From Streptomyces sp. ISL-36 (GTDB lineage: Bacteria > Actinomycetota > Actinomycetes > Streptomycetales > Streptomycetaceae), in the NCBI RefSeq assembly GCF_018614205.1, contig NZ_JAGGOS010000139.1, positions 1 through 64,000 of the forward strand: a stretch of 64,000 nt of DNA. Reading direction: 5' to 3'. The position numbers and the translations under genes are program-made. Below, one piece after another: positions 41,761-49,817 of the stretch (its first letter is position 1; each line of letters begins with the position of its first letter). Below the pieces are notes generated by a model that did not search any database, was not told where the DNA came from, and was given only the letters and a program-made list of their open reading frames with translations.

Positions 41761-44243
41761 GGCCGTTCCTCCGTGGCGTGGGCCCGCGGCCCTCCGGCGG
41801 TGGCCGGGATGCCGTCCGGCGTGGACGGCGCGGAAGCGGTGGTGGTCGGCGCGGGAGCGGTGGTGGTCGGCGCGGGAGCAGGGCTGCCGTCACCGCGGCT
41901 GACGCGTTCGATGCGGGCCGCGGCCGTCTTGTACAGGGGCTGCTTGGACACCGGGTCCCAGTCGGTGACCGTCGTCTCGTTGGCGGCCCGGGCGTCCGCT
42001 TGCGCGGCGGGACGATGGCCTCCCGGGGTGTCCCAGTAGCCGTAGTGGAAGGGCACGAAGACGAGTCCGTCGCGGATGGCGGTGATCCGTACGCGGGCCT
42101 GCAGCGACCCTCTCGGGGTGGTGATCCGGGCCGTGTCTCCTTCCCGGAGGTCCCACGTGGCGGCCTCGGTGGGGCTCAGCTCGGCCCACACCTCCGGGGC
42201 CGCGGCGTTGAGCTGCGGCACACGACCGGTCTTGGTGCGGGTGTGGAAGTGGTAGAGAGTGCGCCCGGTGGTCAGTTGGAGCGGGTACTCCTCGCTGGTG
42301 TCCTCGTGCGGGGCCACGTATTGCGCGGCCTTGATGACGGCCTTGCCGTCCGGATTGAGGGACCGGTACTCGACCACCTCCACGGAAGCGCCGGTGACCA
42401 GGTCCTTGCCGTAGCTCTCGCAGACGTCCGGATGCGCCCAGCTGATGCCCTGGGTGTAGAGGCGTTCGGTGCCGTCCGGGGCGTCCTCGGTGCAGGGCCA
42501 CTGGATGCCGCTGCCACCGCGCAGCCGGTCGTAGGTCAGGCCGGTGTAGTCACAGGGCCGGCCGGCGCTGCAGCGCTTCCACGCCTCGAACGTCTCCTCC
42601 GGTGTGCGCCACGGGATCAACGGCCCGCCGTCGCGGTCGCGGAAGTCCATGCGCCGTGCGTAGTCGAGGAAGATGTCCAGGTCGGAGCGGGCCTGCCCCG
42701 GCGGGTCCACGGCCTTCTCGGACAGGTGGACGGTGCGGTCGGCGTTGGTGAACGTACCCGTCTTCTCGCCCCATGCGGCGGCCGGCAGCACCACGTCGGC
42801 CAGCCGCGCCGTCTCGGTGAGGAAGAGGTCCTGTACGACGGTGAACAGCCGCTCCTGTCCGAGAATGCCGCGGATGCGGGCGAGTTCGGGCAGGGACACG
42901 ACCGGATTGGTGCCGCTGATCCACAGCATCCGTACCGAACCCTGTTCGGCGTAGCGGAAGATCTGCAGGGCCGGGGTCGGCGGCGCGTAATGCGGGATGG
43001 TCGCCGGTTCGACGTTCCAGACGCGCGCGAGGTCGGCGACGTGCTGGTCGTTCTGCCAGTTGCGGAAGCCCGGCAGGTCGCCGTCGGCTCCGGTCTCACG
43101 CGTGTTCTGGGCGGTCGGCTGGCCGTTCATCTGGAGGACGCCGCAGCCCGGCCGGCCCAGCATTCCGCGGATCAGATGAAGGTTGTTGACCTGGACGGCG
43201 GCCGCGGTCGCCTGATGGGACTGGTAGACCCCCTGCAGCACGGTCGACAGCAGCCGCTCGGCCCCGCTCAGCAGCTCCGCGGCTTCCGTGATCGCCGCCG
43301 CGGGTACGTCGCAGATGGCCGAGGCCCACTCCGGCGTACACTCCGCCACCTGCTTGCTCAGCTCCTCGAAACCCACCGTATGGGCCTCGACGAAAGCGCG
43401 GTCGACCCGGTCGCGCCGGATCACCTCGTGCAGAAGGGCGTTGAGCAGCGCGACATTGGTCCCGACGCGGGGAGCGAGGTGGACGTCGGCGCGCCGGGCG
43501 ACCACGGTGGGGCGCGGGTCCACGCACAGCAGACGCGGCGGATCCTGCCCTTCCAGCCGGTCGAGCACGCGCATCCACAGCACCGGCTGCGTCTCGGCCA
43601 TGTTGTGCCCGAACAGCGCGATGGTGTCCGCGTGGTCGACGTCCGTGTACGAACCGGGCTGGCCGTCGCAGCCGAACGACTCCTTCAGCGCCTCGGCCGC
43701 GGTGGAGGTGCACAGCCGCGTGTTGCCGTCGAGGTGGTTGGTGCCGATCCCGGCCCGGGCGAGGACCGCGAGGGTGTAGTACTCCTCCAGGAACAGCTGT
43801 CCGCTGGTGTAGAAGCCGATGGCCCCTGGGCCATGTGCGGCGAGGAGCTTGCGGGAGCGGTCCACGACGCGGCCCATGGCGGTGTCCCAGTCGCACTCGA
43901 CCAGTCGGCCGTCCTCGCGGATCATCGGCGTCCGCAGCCGGTCGGCGGCGTGGTTGGCCTGCCAGCCGAACAGGTCCTTGGGGCCCAGCCGGCCCCGGTT
44001 CACCCGGTCCACCGCCCGTCCGCGGACGCCGACGATCCGGCCGGCCCGCACCGCGATGTCCATCGCGTCCCCGTCCGAATGGAGTACCGACGCCGACTGC
44101 ACCCACTGCTCGACATCGTGCGGAGTGATGCCGTCCGCGAGATATGTGTCCACTCGCGCCGGCCAGGTGCCGCCGGGCCCGTAGGCGGTCCGCCCGCCCC
44201 AGGGGTGCGCGATCCGGTCGATGCCGTCCACAGGAGATTCCAT
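41757..44243 (-). CDS. Molybdopterin oxidoreductase with substituted 4Fe-4S motif
   Basis: 828 residues of the DMSO-reductase/nitrate-reductase superfamily. The region that normally carries Cys-x2-Cys-x3-Cys reads SASVLHSDGDAMDIAV: the three ligands are Ser52, His55 and Asp59. The following IVGVRGRAVDRVNRGRLGPKDLFGWQAN is well conserved. The likely Mo ligand Cys178 is kept (NTRLCTSTAAEALKESFGCDG), as are the molybdopterin-binding blocks LWISGTNPVVSLPE and PLQLTTGRTLYHFHTRTKTGRVP. The C-terminal tail is Ala/Pro/Thr repeat. Start ATG 44243 has GCGAGGT upstream. No NAD/flavin or electron-transfer subunit is adjacent. Substrate unknown; assimilatory nitrate reductase or formate dehydrogenase-like roles are possible, but electron entry would have to differ from the usual iron-sulfur route. 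Confidence 0.9.
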   Translation of the reverse strand: MESPVDGIDRIAHPWGGRTAYGPGGTWPARVDTYLADGITPHDVEQWVQSASVLHSDGDAMDIAVRAGRIVGVRGRAVDRVNRGRLGPKDLFGWQANHAADRLRTPMIREDGRLVECDWDTAMGRVVDRSRKLLAAHGPGAIGFYTSGQLFLEEYYTLAVLARAGIGTNHLDGNTRLCTSTAAEALKESFGCDGQPGSYTDVDHADTIALFGHNMAETQPVLWMRVLDRLEGQDPPRLLCVDPRPTVVARRADVHLAPRVGTNVALLNALLHEVIRRDRVDRAFVEAHTVGFEELSKQVAECTPEWASAICDVPAAAITEAAELLSGAERLLSTVLQGVYQSHQATAAAVQVNNLHLIRGMLGRPGCGVLQMNGQPTAQNTRETGADGDLPGFRNWQNDQHVADLARVWNVEPATIPHYAPPTPALQIFRYAEQGSVRMLWISGTNPVVSLPELARIRGILGQERLFTVVQDLFLTETARLADVVLPAAAWGEKTGTFTNADRTVHLSEKAVDPPGQARSDLDIFLDYARRMDFRDRDGGPLIPWRTPEETFEAWKRCSAGRPCDYTGLTYDRLRGGSGIQWPCTEDAPDGTERLYTQGISWAHPDVCESYGKDLVTGASVEVVEYRSLNPDGKAVIKAAQYVAPHEDTSEEYPLQLTTGRTLYHFHTRTKTGRVPQLNAAAPEVWAELSPTEAATWDLREGDTARITTPRGSLQARVRITAIRDGLVFVPFHYGYWDTPGGHRPAAQADARAANETTVTDWDPVSKQPLYKTAAARIERVSRGDGSPAPAPTTTAPAPTTTASAPSTPDGIPATAGGPRAHATEERP

Positions 44244-44685
44244 CGGGTACCTCGCCTTCGGCTGCTCAGCGGCGTACGCCCACCCTCGATCGCCGGGGGA
44301 AACAGGCACGCGAGAACCGCCTCCTGTCGACGCACCCACGGGGGCAGGCGGCCCGTGCTCGTCCCTGTGCACCTCCGCGGAACGCGCTGCTGACGGCGCC
44401 GGCGACGTGCCGGCTCGGCGAGGAAATGCGCCTGCCGCCGTACGGAGGCGGCCCTGCCGCCATGGGGATGCATCGGGGCCGCCATACGGAGCACCGAGAC
44501 CGGTCGTCGAGGCGGTGCGCGGCCCGTGGCGGCGTTCTCGCTCTTCGGCTCCTGTCACTCTTTGTGGCGATGTAGTGGCTGTAAGTGAGACGGTGGGCGT
44601 GTCGGCGCGGAATGGATGGCTGCGGGTGCTAAGAGGCGCCCTGGTTCCATGCCCCCGGTCTCCGGAGGGCGAAGGGAGAAACCCG
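44244..44685. other. Divergent intergenic region
   Basis: 442 bp between the molybdoenzyme (leftward) and the DUF4142 gene (rightward). No gene, and no promoter or operator I can defend. Confidence 0.4.
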
Positions 44686-45381
44686 ATGCCGAAGAAACTG
44701 GCGACGATGACCGCACTCATAGCCGCGGCGACCTGTCTGTCCATGAGCCCGTCACAAGCTTTTGCCGCGCCCCTCCTCGACAGTCAGGACACCGCGTTCA
44801 CGAAGGCGGCCCACCAGGGCAACCTGGCGGAGATCGCCGCCGGCCGCGATGCGCAGAAGAACGCGACCACCGCCTGCGTGAAGCAGGTGGCCGGCGTGCT
44901 GGTACGCGATCACAGCAAGCTCGACGGTGATGTGAAGATGCTGGCCGACAAGCTGGGCGTGAAGCTCCCCGCATCGCCGACACCCGAGGCCCGGAAGAAG
45001 CTGGCGGCGGTGCAGGCCAAGGCCGGAACGGCCGCCTATGACAAGGCCTGGCTCGCCGATCAGGATGCCGCGCACACCAAGACCCTGGCCATGATCGACG
45101 AGGAGATCTCCAAGGGGAAGAACAAGGAGGTCGTCGCCGCCGCCCGCGCCGCCCGCCCCGTGGTGGCCGCGCACCTCGACATGGTCCGCAAGGGCACCTG
45201 CAACGCCGCCGGCGACCCACGCAAGGTGGGCGCGGGAACCGGTGGCCACCTGGCAGCCGCGGACGCGGGTCTCGGGACGGCCGGCGCCGCCGGTGTCGCG
45301 GGCGGAAGCCTCCTCACCGCGGGCGCCGGTCTGTGGTGGCTCGCCCGACGACGCTCCACGGGCTCCCCGCACTCGGGCTGA
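44686..45381 (+). CDS. Secreted DUF4142 protein with C-terminal membrane anchor
   Basis: 231 residues. A signal peptide (MPKKLATMTALIAAATCL...AFA) leads to a four-helix DUF4142 domain (FTKAAHQGNLAEIAAGRDA, ACVKQVAGVLVRDHSKLDGDV, WLADQDAAHTKTLAMIDEEI). The C-terminus is a Gly/Ala linker, one hydrophobic helix (GGSLLTAGAGLWWLA) and RRRS, the layout of a sortase substrate, but no clear LPxTG or LAxTG motif precedes the helix. It is followed 4 bases later by a sortase gene. GAAGGGAGAA precedes ATG 44686. Confidence 0.87.
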   Translation: MPKKLATMTALIAAATCLSMSPSQAFAAPLLDSQDTAFTKAAHQGNLAEIAAGRDAQKNATTACVKQVAGVLVRDHSKLDGDVKMLADKLGVKLPASPTPEARKKLAAVQAKAGTAAYDKAWLADQDAAHTKTLAMIDEEISKGKNKEVVAAARAARPVVAAHLDMVRKGTCNAAGDPRKVGAGTGGHLAAADAGLGTAGAAGVAGGSLLTAGAGLWWLARRRSTGSPHSG

Positions 45382-45385
45382 GGCC

Positions 45386-46057
45386 GTGAACCATCGCCGA
45401 CTGGCAGCGGCCGCCTTCGCGGCGACCGCTGCCGGTGGCGTGCTCATGGCGGCCGGCTGGTCGGGGCACGGCACCCCGCACACCCCGCCGGACGCCGGCG
45501 TCATCCCGGCCGCCTCCGCCCCTCCCGCGGCCGGCTCGTCGCGGCAGTCGCCGCCGGTGTCCGTCCGCGGCCCGCACGGCTTCCACGCTCCGGTGACCCC
45601 GGTGGCCGCCACGGCCGACGGAGGGCTGGGGCTGCCGGACGGTGGGGACCGCGGCGGCTGGTGGGCCCTGGGCGCCGCCGCAGGGTCCGCCGAAGGGACG
45701 GTGCTCATAGCGGGACACGTCGACACCGCCGCCGGACTGGGCGCGTTCGCGGCCCTGCACCACCTCGCCCCCGGCGAACGGATCGAGGTGATCGGAGCAG
45801 ACCGGCACACGTACCGCTACACGATCACGGCACGCCGCACCTATCGCAGAGACGCCCTCCCCGCCGACCTTTTCCTCCCCCGCGGCGCTCACCGCATCGC
45901 CCTCGTCACCTGTGCCGGGGCCTACGACGAGGACAACCGCCTCTACAGCCACAACCTCGTCCTCTACGGCACCCCCACTCCCGAGCCGATGACACCCGGC
46001 GCCGCGGAGCTCCGGAACCTGACCGGGTTTCCCGTGTCATCCCGTGTGACTGGGTAG
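45386..46057 (+). CDS. Class F-like sortase
   Basis: 223 residues from GTG 45386, four bases after the DUF4142 stop. An N-terminal signal-anchor (AAAAFAATAAGGVLMAAGW) and Pro-rich linker lead to the sortase barrel with catalytic His111 (IAGHVDTAAGLGAF), Cys176 (IALVTCAGAYD) and Arg185 (DNRLYSHNLVLYG). Small actinobacterial sortases of this form belong to class F (or E). It would attach surface proteins to peptidoglycan or act as housekeeping transpeptidase; the neighbouring protein is the candidate substrate. Confidence 0.88.
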   Translation: MNHRRLAAAAFAATAAGGVLMAAGWSGHGTPHTPPDAGVIPAASAPPAAGSSRQSPPVSVRGPHGFHAPVTPVAATADGGLGLPDGGDRGGWWALGAAAGSAEGTVLIAGHVDTAAGLGAFAALHHLAPGERIEVIGADRHTYRYTITARRTYRRDALPADLFLPRGAHRIALVTCAGAYDEDNRLYSHNLVLYGTPTPEPMTPGAAELRNLTGFPVSSRVTG

Positions 46058-46225
46058 GCGGGAGGTGACAGCACGGACGGACGAAGGAGGAGGAAGGAGG
46101 CGAGGGACGGTGCCGCTCTCCGTTCCGAGGCCACTCCTCGACCGGCCCGGAGCCTTGGGCGACGGTCCACTTCGATCCTCCGCGGCCTGAACCGGCCGGA
46201 CTCCGATCACTGGAGGTGAGCTGAC

Positions 46226-46432
46226 ATGCCCGAGCCGGGCAGCAAGAAGTTCGACAAGCGTCGGGCGGAGCTGCGCAAGGACGCCGAAGACCGCGGCATC
46301 CCGGACCGGCACGCCGACGACGACGCCAAGGAGCGGCTCGCGGACGACCCGAAGTGGCGCCCCACGGGACCCCGGACCGAGAGAGGCAGGGGGCCCAAGG
46401 GCGAGCGCGAAGGCGGCGACCGCGACCGCTGA
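46226..46432 (+). CDS. Small highly charged hypothetical protein
   Basis: 68 residues, mostly Lys, Arg, Asp and Glu (KKFDKRRAELRKDAEDRGIP, DDAKERLADDPKWRPTGPR). No domain recognised; composition is like small hydrophilic Streptomyces proteins. TGGAGGTGAGC precedes ATG 46226. Followed by two other small genes in the same direction. Confidence 0.65.
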   Translation: MPEPGSKKFDKRRAELRKDAEDRGIPDRHADDDAKERLADDPKWRPTGPRTERGRGPKGEREGGDRDR

Positions 46433-46477
46433 GAGACAGCACGGCGGCGCCCCGTCGCCGCAGGAAAGGAAGGCAGG

Positions 46478-46813
46478 ATGGCCGCGACAGCAGTCTCACC
46501 GGAGCTGTGGACCGATTTCCACACCGTCGTGAACATGACCTCGCGGGAACTGAGTGACTGGCTCCGCACGCGGGACGCCGGCGAAGTCACGGAGGAGGTG
46601 CCGGATCAGGCGGGCAGCGCGACCGGCCGCCGGGTCCTGGAGATCCTCGGCAAGCGCCGTACCGATCTCTCCGACGCGGACATCGAACTGATGCGGCAGG
46701 TCGTCGACCAGGTCCGGGAGCAGAGGGGCGAGGACGCGACCCCGAAGCCCGGCGACGCCCCGTGGCGGCATCGGTTGATGGACATCGGCCACGATCCGCT
46801 CAAGGCCGCCTGA
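46478..46813 (+). CDS. DUF3140 family protein
   Basis: 111 residues. The sequence LWTDFHTVVNMTSRELSDWL followed by GRRVLEILGKRRTDLSDADIELMRQVV and WRHRLMDIGHDPLKA is typical of DUF3140, small soluble proteins of unknown function that often sit near stress or DNA-binding genes. AAAGGAAGGCAGG precedes ATG 46478. Confidence 0.82.
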   Translation: MAATAVSPELWTDFHTVVNMTSRELSDWLRTRDAGEVTEEVPDQAGSATGRRVLEILGKRRTDLSDADIELMRQVVDQVREQRGEDATPKPGDAPWRHRLMDIGHDPLKAA

Positions 46814-46949
46814 GCGGCACAACACCGCCCGGTGGCACGTACGGAACGTGCGGCCCGTGAGCCGGGTCGACAGCAACAAGGCAGGTGGGGGCCGCTCGAC
46901 CGCTCCCCCTGAAGGACATCGCAGAGCAGACCGGGAAGGAAACGAGACC

Positions 46950-47129
46950 ATGGGCGACGCTCAGCAACCGGAAGCACGGCGCAGCGGAAAGGGCGCTGCG
47001 ACGCCGCAGGAGAGCAGGCACGTCAAGGCCTCCCAGCCGCAGACACCGAAGAAGTCGGGCGGCAAGCCGGAAGACCCCTCGCAGACGGGCGCCCCCACGC
47101 CGCCTGAACAGCGCCCCGACCACCCGTAG
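46950..47129 (+). CDS. Small disordered Pro/Ser/Lys-rich protein
   Basis: 59 residues, low complexity (RHVKASQPQTPKKSGGKPED, TGAPTPPEQRPDHP). ATG 46950 has GGGAAGGA about nine bases upstream and the gene is followed directly by a strong terminator, which supports it. Function unknown. Confidence 0.55.
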   Translation: MGDAQQPEARRSGKGAATPQESRHVKASQPQTPKKSGGKPEDPSQTGAPTPPEQRPDHP

Positions 47130-47140
47130 GGCCCACTGAA

Positions 47141-47171
47141 GAAGGGCGCCCGCCACGTCCGGGCGCCCTTC
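47141..47171. terminator. 12-bp perfect terminator hairpin
   Basis: GAAGGGCGCCCG (47141-47152) and CGGGCGCCCTTC (47160-47171), 7-base loop; ends the small-gene run. Confidence 0.8.
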
Positions 47172-47320
47172 GGCATGCCGCGGACCCGGCGCCGCCACCG
47201 CCGGGCGATCGGGCTGCCCCGCGCCGACGTCGGGGAAGTGCTGGGTCTCCAGGCGCATGGCGCCGTGGCGTTCGAGGGCGCGCCTCGCGCCGTCGATGAG
47301 GGGCCGGCCGACGGGGAGTC

Positions 47321-47575
47321 ACGACGAAGTGGCACTGCGGCACCGTCCTGGCCAAGAACGAGACCGTCAACTACAGCCAGGGCGCCGTCCGTCAGATGAC
47401 CAAGACCAGCGTCTGCGCGGAAGGCGGTGACTCCGGCGGCGCGTTCATCAGCGGCGATCAGGCCCAGGGAGTCACCTCCGGCGGCTGGGGCAACTGCTCC
47501 TCCGGCGGCGAGACCTGGTTCCAGCCCGTCAACGAGATCCTCGGACGCTACGGACTGACCCTCCACACCGCCTGA
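47321..47575 (+). pseudogene. C-terminal fragment of a streptogrisin-like serine protease
   Basis: The frame reads TKWHCGTVLAKNETVNYSQG, then CAEGGDSGGAFISG with the catalytic serine, VTSGGWGNCSSGG, and PVNEILGRYGLTL to a stop. This is the last ~84 residues of an S1 (alpha-lytic/streptogrisin) protease. The signal peptide, pro-region and the catalytic His and Asp are absent; upstream sequence is unrelated, so the gene is a 5'-truncated relic. Confidence 0.8.
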
Positions 47576-47725
47576 TCACGGGAGGGGGCGCAAGCCGCGC
47601 AGGCGGCTCGTGCTCCGGCTCCGACTGCGGCGCCGGCTCGTGCTCCGACTCGGCTCCGGCGCCCGCCGAGGCGCCGCGCCGGGCCGGAGTGCGGCTGCGC
47701 CCGTGGTGGGCGGCCCGTCGCGTTC

Positions 47726-48391
47726 TCAGATGGCGGCGCGAATGGCCCGCTCGAAGCCCTCGACGTGACCCCGGGCGAGCTGCGTCGCCGCGTCCGGGTC
47801 ACCGGCGACGATCGCCTCGATCAGCGGTCCGTGCTCTTCCACATGGCCGGCCATGTCGGACAGGCGGTCGATGAACAGGCACCAGATGCGGGTGGCCAGG
47901 TTGTCGTGGCGGACGAGGGTGTCTTCCAGGTACGGATTGTGCGTCGCGGCATAGATGGCGCGGTGGACCTGAAGGTCCAGGCGCATGAGGTCGGCGGCGT
48001 CGTGACGACGGGAATCCGCGCTCGCCAGCTCGCCCCGCAGCGCCGTCAAGGTCGCTCGGTCCGCGGTCGTGGCGCGCCGCGCGGCCTGGGCCGCGGCGAG
48101 GGGCTCCAGCTCCTGGCGGACCTCGGAGATGTGGGCGAGATCGATGATGTTGACGTCGGTGGCGAAGGTGCCGCGTCGGGGGTAGGTCGCGATCAGGCGC
48201 TCGTACTGGAGCCGCTTGAGCGCCTCGCGCACCGGCGTCCGTCCGACGCCGAGGGACTGCGCCAACTGCTCCTCGTTGATCGGCTCGCCCGGGCGGATCT
48301 CGAGCATGACGAGCCGGTCGCGGATGGCGCGGTAGGCGCGTTCGGCGAGGGAGAGTTCCTCGCCCCGGGGCTCGGTCGCCACCTGTTGCAT
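47726..48391 (-). CDS. GntR (FadR/FCD) regulator of the glyA-sox operon
   Basis: 221 residues. Winged helix-turn-helix DRLVMLEIRPGEPINEEQLA, GVGRTPVREALKRLQYERLI, RRGTFATDV; FCD effector domain with DLQVHRAIYAATHNPYLED and EEHGPLIEAIVAGD. It is divergent from glyA by 94 bp, and the perfect palindrome CTGATATATCAG between them is its likely operator. Effector probably sarcosine or glycine (inference). Confidence 0.93.
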   Translation of the reverse strand: MQQVATEPRGEELSLAERAYRAIRDRLVMLEIRPGEPINEEQLAQSLGVGRTPVREALKRLQYERLIATYPRRGTFATDVNIIDLAHISEVRQELEPLAAAQAARRATTADRATLTALRGELASADSRRHDAADLMRLDLQVHRAIYAATHNPYLEDTLVRHDNLATRIWCLFIDRLSDMAGHVEEHGPLIEAIVAGDPDAATQLARGHVEGFERAIRAAI

Positions 48392-48439
48392 GAGGCCCCC
48401 TTGACCTGTTCGGCGTACTCACATACCTTACCGCGGAGG

Positions 48440-48451
48440 CTGATATATCAG
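48440..48451. promoter_or_regulatory. Operator palindrome CTGATATATCAG
   Basis: Perfect 12-bp palindrome, AT-rich against a GC-rich background, 34 bases before glyA and 48 bases before the divergent gntR start. FCD-type GntR proteins commonly bind such short symmetric sites. Confidence 0.72.
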
Positions 48452-48485
48452 TTGCTCATTAGTCGGCTCTCAGGATGGTGCACAG

Positions 48486-49817
48486 ATGGCAACGAACTCG
48501 TCCCCGTCGCTCACCACGCTCACCTCCGCCCTCTCCCGCCCGCTCGGCGAACTCGACCCGGACGTCGCCACGGCGGTGGACGCCGAACTGCGCCGTCAGC
48601 TGTCGACCCTCGAGATGATCGCCTCGGAGAACTTCGCCCCCGCCGCCGTCATGGAGGCCCAGGGCTCGGTGCTGACCAACAAGTACGCCGAGGGCTACCC
48701 GGGCCGCCGCTACTACGGCGGCTGCGAACACGTCGACGTCATCGAGCAGTTGGCCATCACCCGGGTGAAGGAACTGTTCGGCGCCGAGGCCGCGAACGTG
48801 CAGCCGCACTCGGGCGCCCAGGCCAACGCGGCCGCGATGTTCGCGCTGCTCGAACCCGGCGACACGATCCTCGGCCTCGACCTGGCGCACGGCGGTCACC
48901 TGACCCACGGCATGCGCCTCAACTACTCCGGCCGGCTCTACAACGTCGTGCCGTACCACGTACGCGAATCCGATCTGCGCATCGACATGGACGAGGTCGA
49001 ACAGCTCGCCCTCGCCCACCGGCCCAAGATGATCGTCGCCGGCTGGTCCGCCTACCCCCGCCGACTGGACTTCGCCGCGTTCCGGCGGATCGCCGACGCG
49101 GTGGGCGCGTACCTGTTGGTGGACATGGCGCACTTCGCCGGACTGGTGGCCGCGGGCCTCCACCCGAGCCCCGTGCCGTACGCCGACGTCGTGACGACCA
49201 CCACCCACAAGACCCTCGGCGGCCCCCGCGGCGGTGTCATCCTCAGCCGCGCCGACCTGGCCAAGAAGATCAACTCCGCGGTCTTCCCCGGTCAGCAGGG
49301 TGGCCCGCTGGAGCACGTCATCGCGGCGAAGGCGGTCGCCTTCAAGGTGGCGGCGAGCGAGGAGTTCAAGGAGCGCCAGCAGCGCACCCTGGACGGCGCC
49401 CGCATCCTCGCCGGACGGCTGCTTGCCGACGACGTGGCCGAGGCAGGCATCACGGTGCTGACCGGCGGCACCGAAGTCCACCTGGTCCTCGTCGACCTGC
49501 GCAACTCCGTGCTCGACGGGCGGCAGGCCGAGGACCGGCTGCACCGCATCGGCATCACCGTCAACCGCAACGCGGTGCCGTTCGACCCCCGTCCGCCGAT
49601 GGTCTCGTCGGGGCTGCGGATCGGAACCCCGGCCCTCGCCACCCGGGGCTTCGGCGAGACGGAATTCCGGGAGGTCGCCGACATCATCGCCCAGGCCCTG
49701 AAGGACGAGCAGCTCGACGACGAGCGCGCGGGCCTGCTGCGTGACCGCGTCGAGAAGCTCGCCGGCGCCTTCCCCCTCTATCCCCACCTGTCCCCGCAGA
49801 ACGGAGACGCGGCATGA
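48486..49817 (+). CDS. glyA: Serine hydroxymethyltransferase
   Basis: 443 residues. PLP lysine in VTTTTHKTLGGPRGG; other landmarks EMIASENF, YYGGCEHVDVIE, NVQPHSGAQANAA and the C-terminal RIGTPALATRGF. It interconverts glycine plus 5,10-methylene-tetrahydrofolate and serine. As first gene of a sarcosine oxidase operon it recombines the two sarcosine oxidase products into serine for SdaA; probably a pathway-specific paralogue rather than the housekeeping enzyme. Ends overlapping soxB by ATGA. Confidence 0.95.
   Translation: MATNSSPSLTTLTSALSRPLGELDPDVATAVDAELRRQLSTLEMIASENFAPAAVMEAQGSVLTNKYAEGYPGRRYYGGCEHVDVIEQLAITRVKELFGAEAANVQPHSGAQANAAAMFALLEPGDTILGLDLAHGGHLTHGMRLNYSGRLYNVVPYHVRESDLRIDMDEVEQLALAHRPKMIVAGWSAYPRRLDFAAFRRIADAVGAYLLVDMAHFAGLVAAGLHPSPVPYADVVTTTTHKTLGGPRGGVILSRADLAKKINSAVFPGQQGGPLEHVIAAKAVAFKVAASEEFKERQQRTLDGARILAGRLLADDVAEAGITVLTGGTEVHLVLVDLRNSVLDGRQAEDRLHRIGITVNRNAVPFDPRPPMVSSGLRIGTPALATRGFGETEFREVADIIAQALKDEQLDDERAGLLRDRVEKLAGAFPLYPHLSPQNGDAA

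Noticed and set aside
44244..44744. Longer N-terminus for the molybdoenzyme
   Set aside because: Shadow composition, and ATG 44243 gives the normal family N-terminus.
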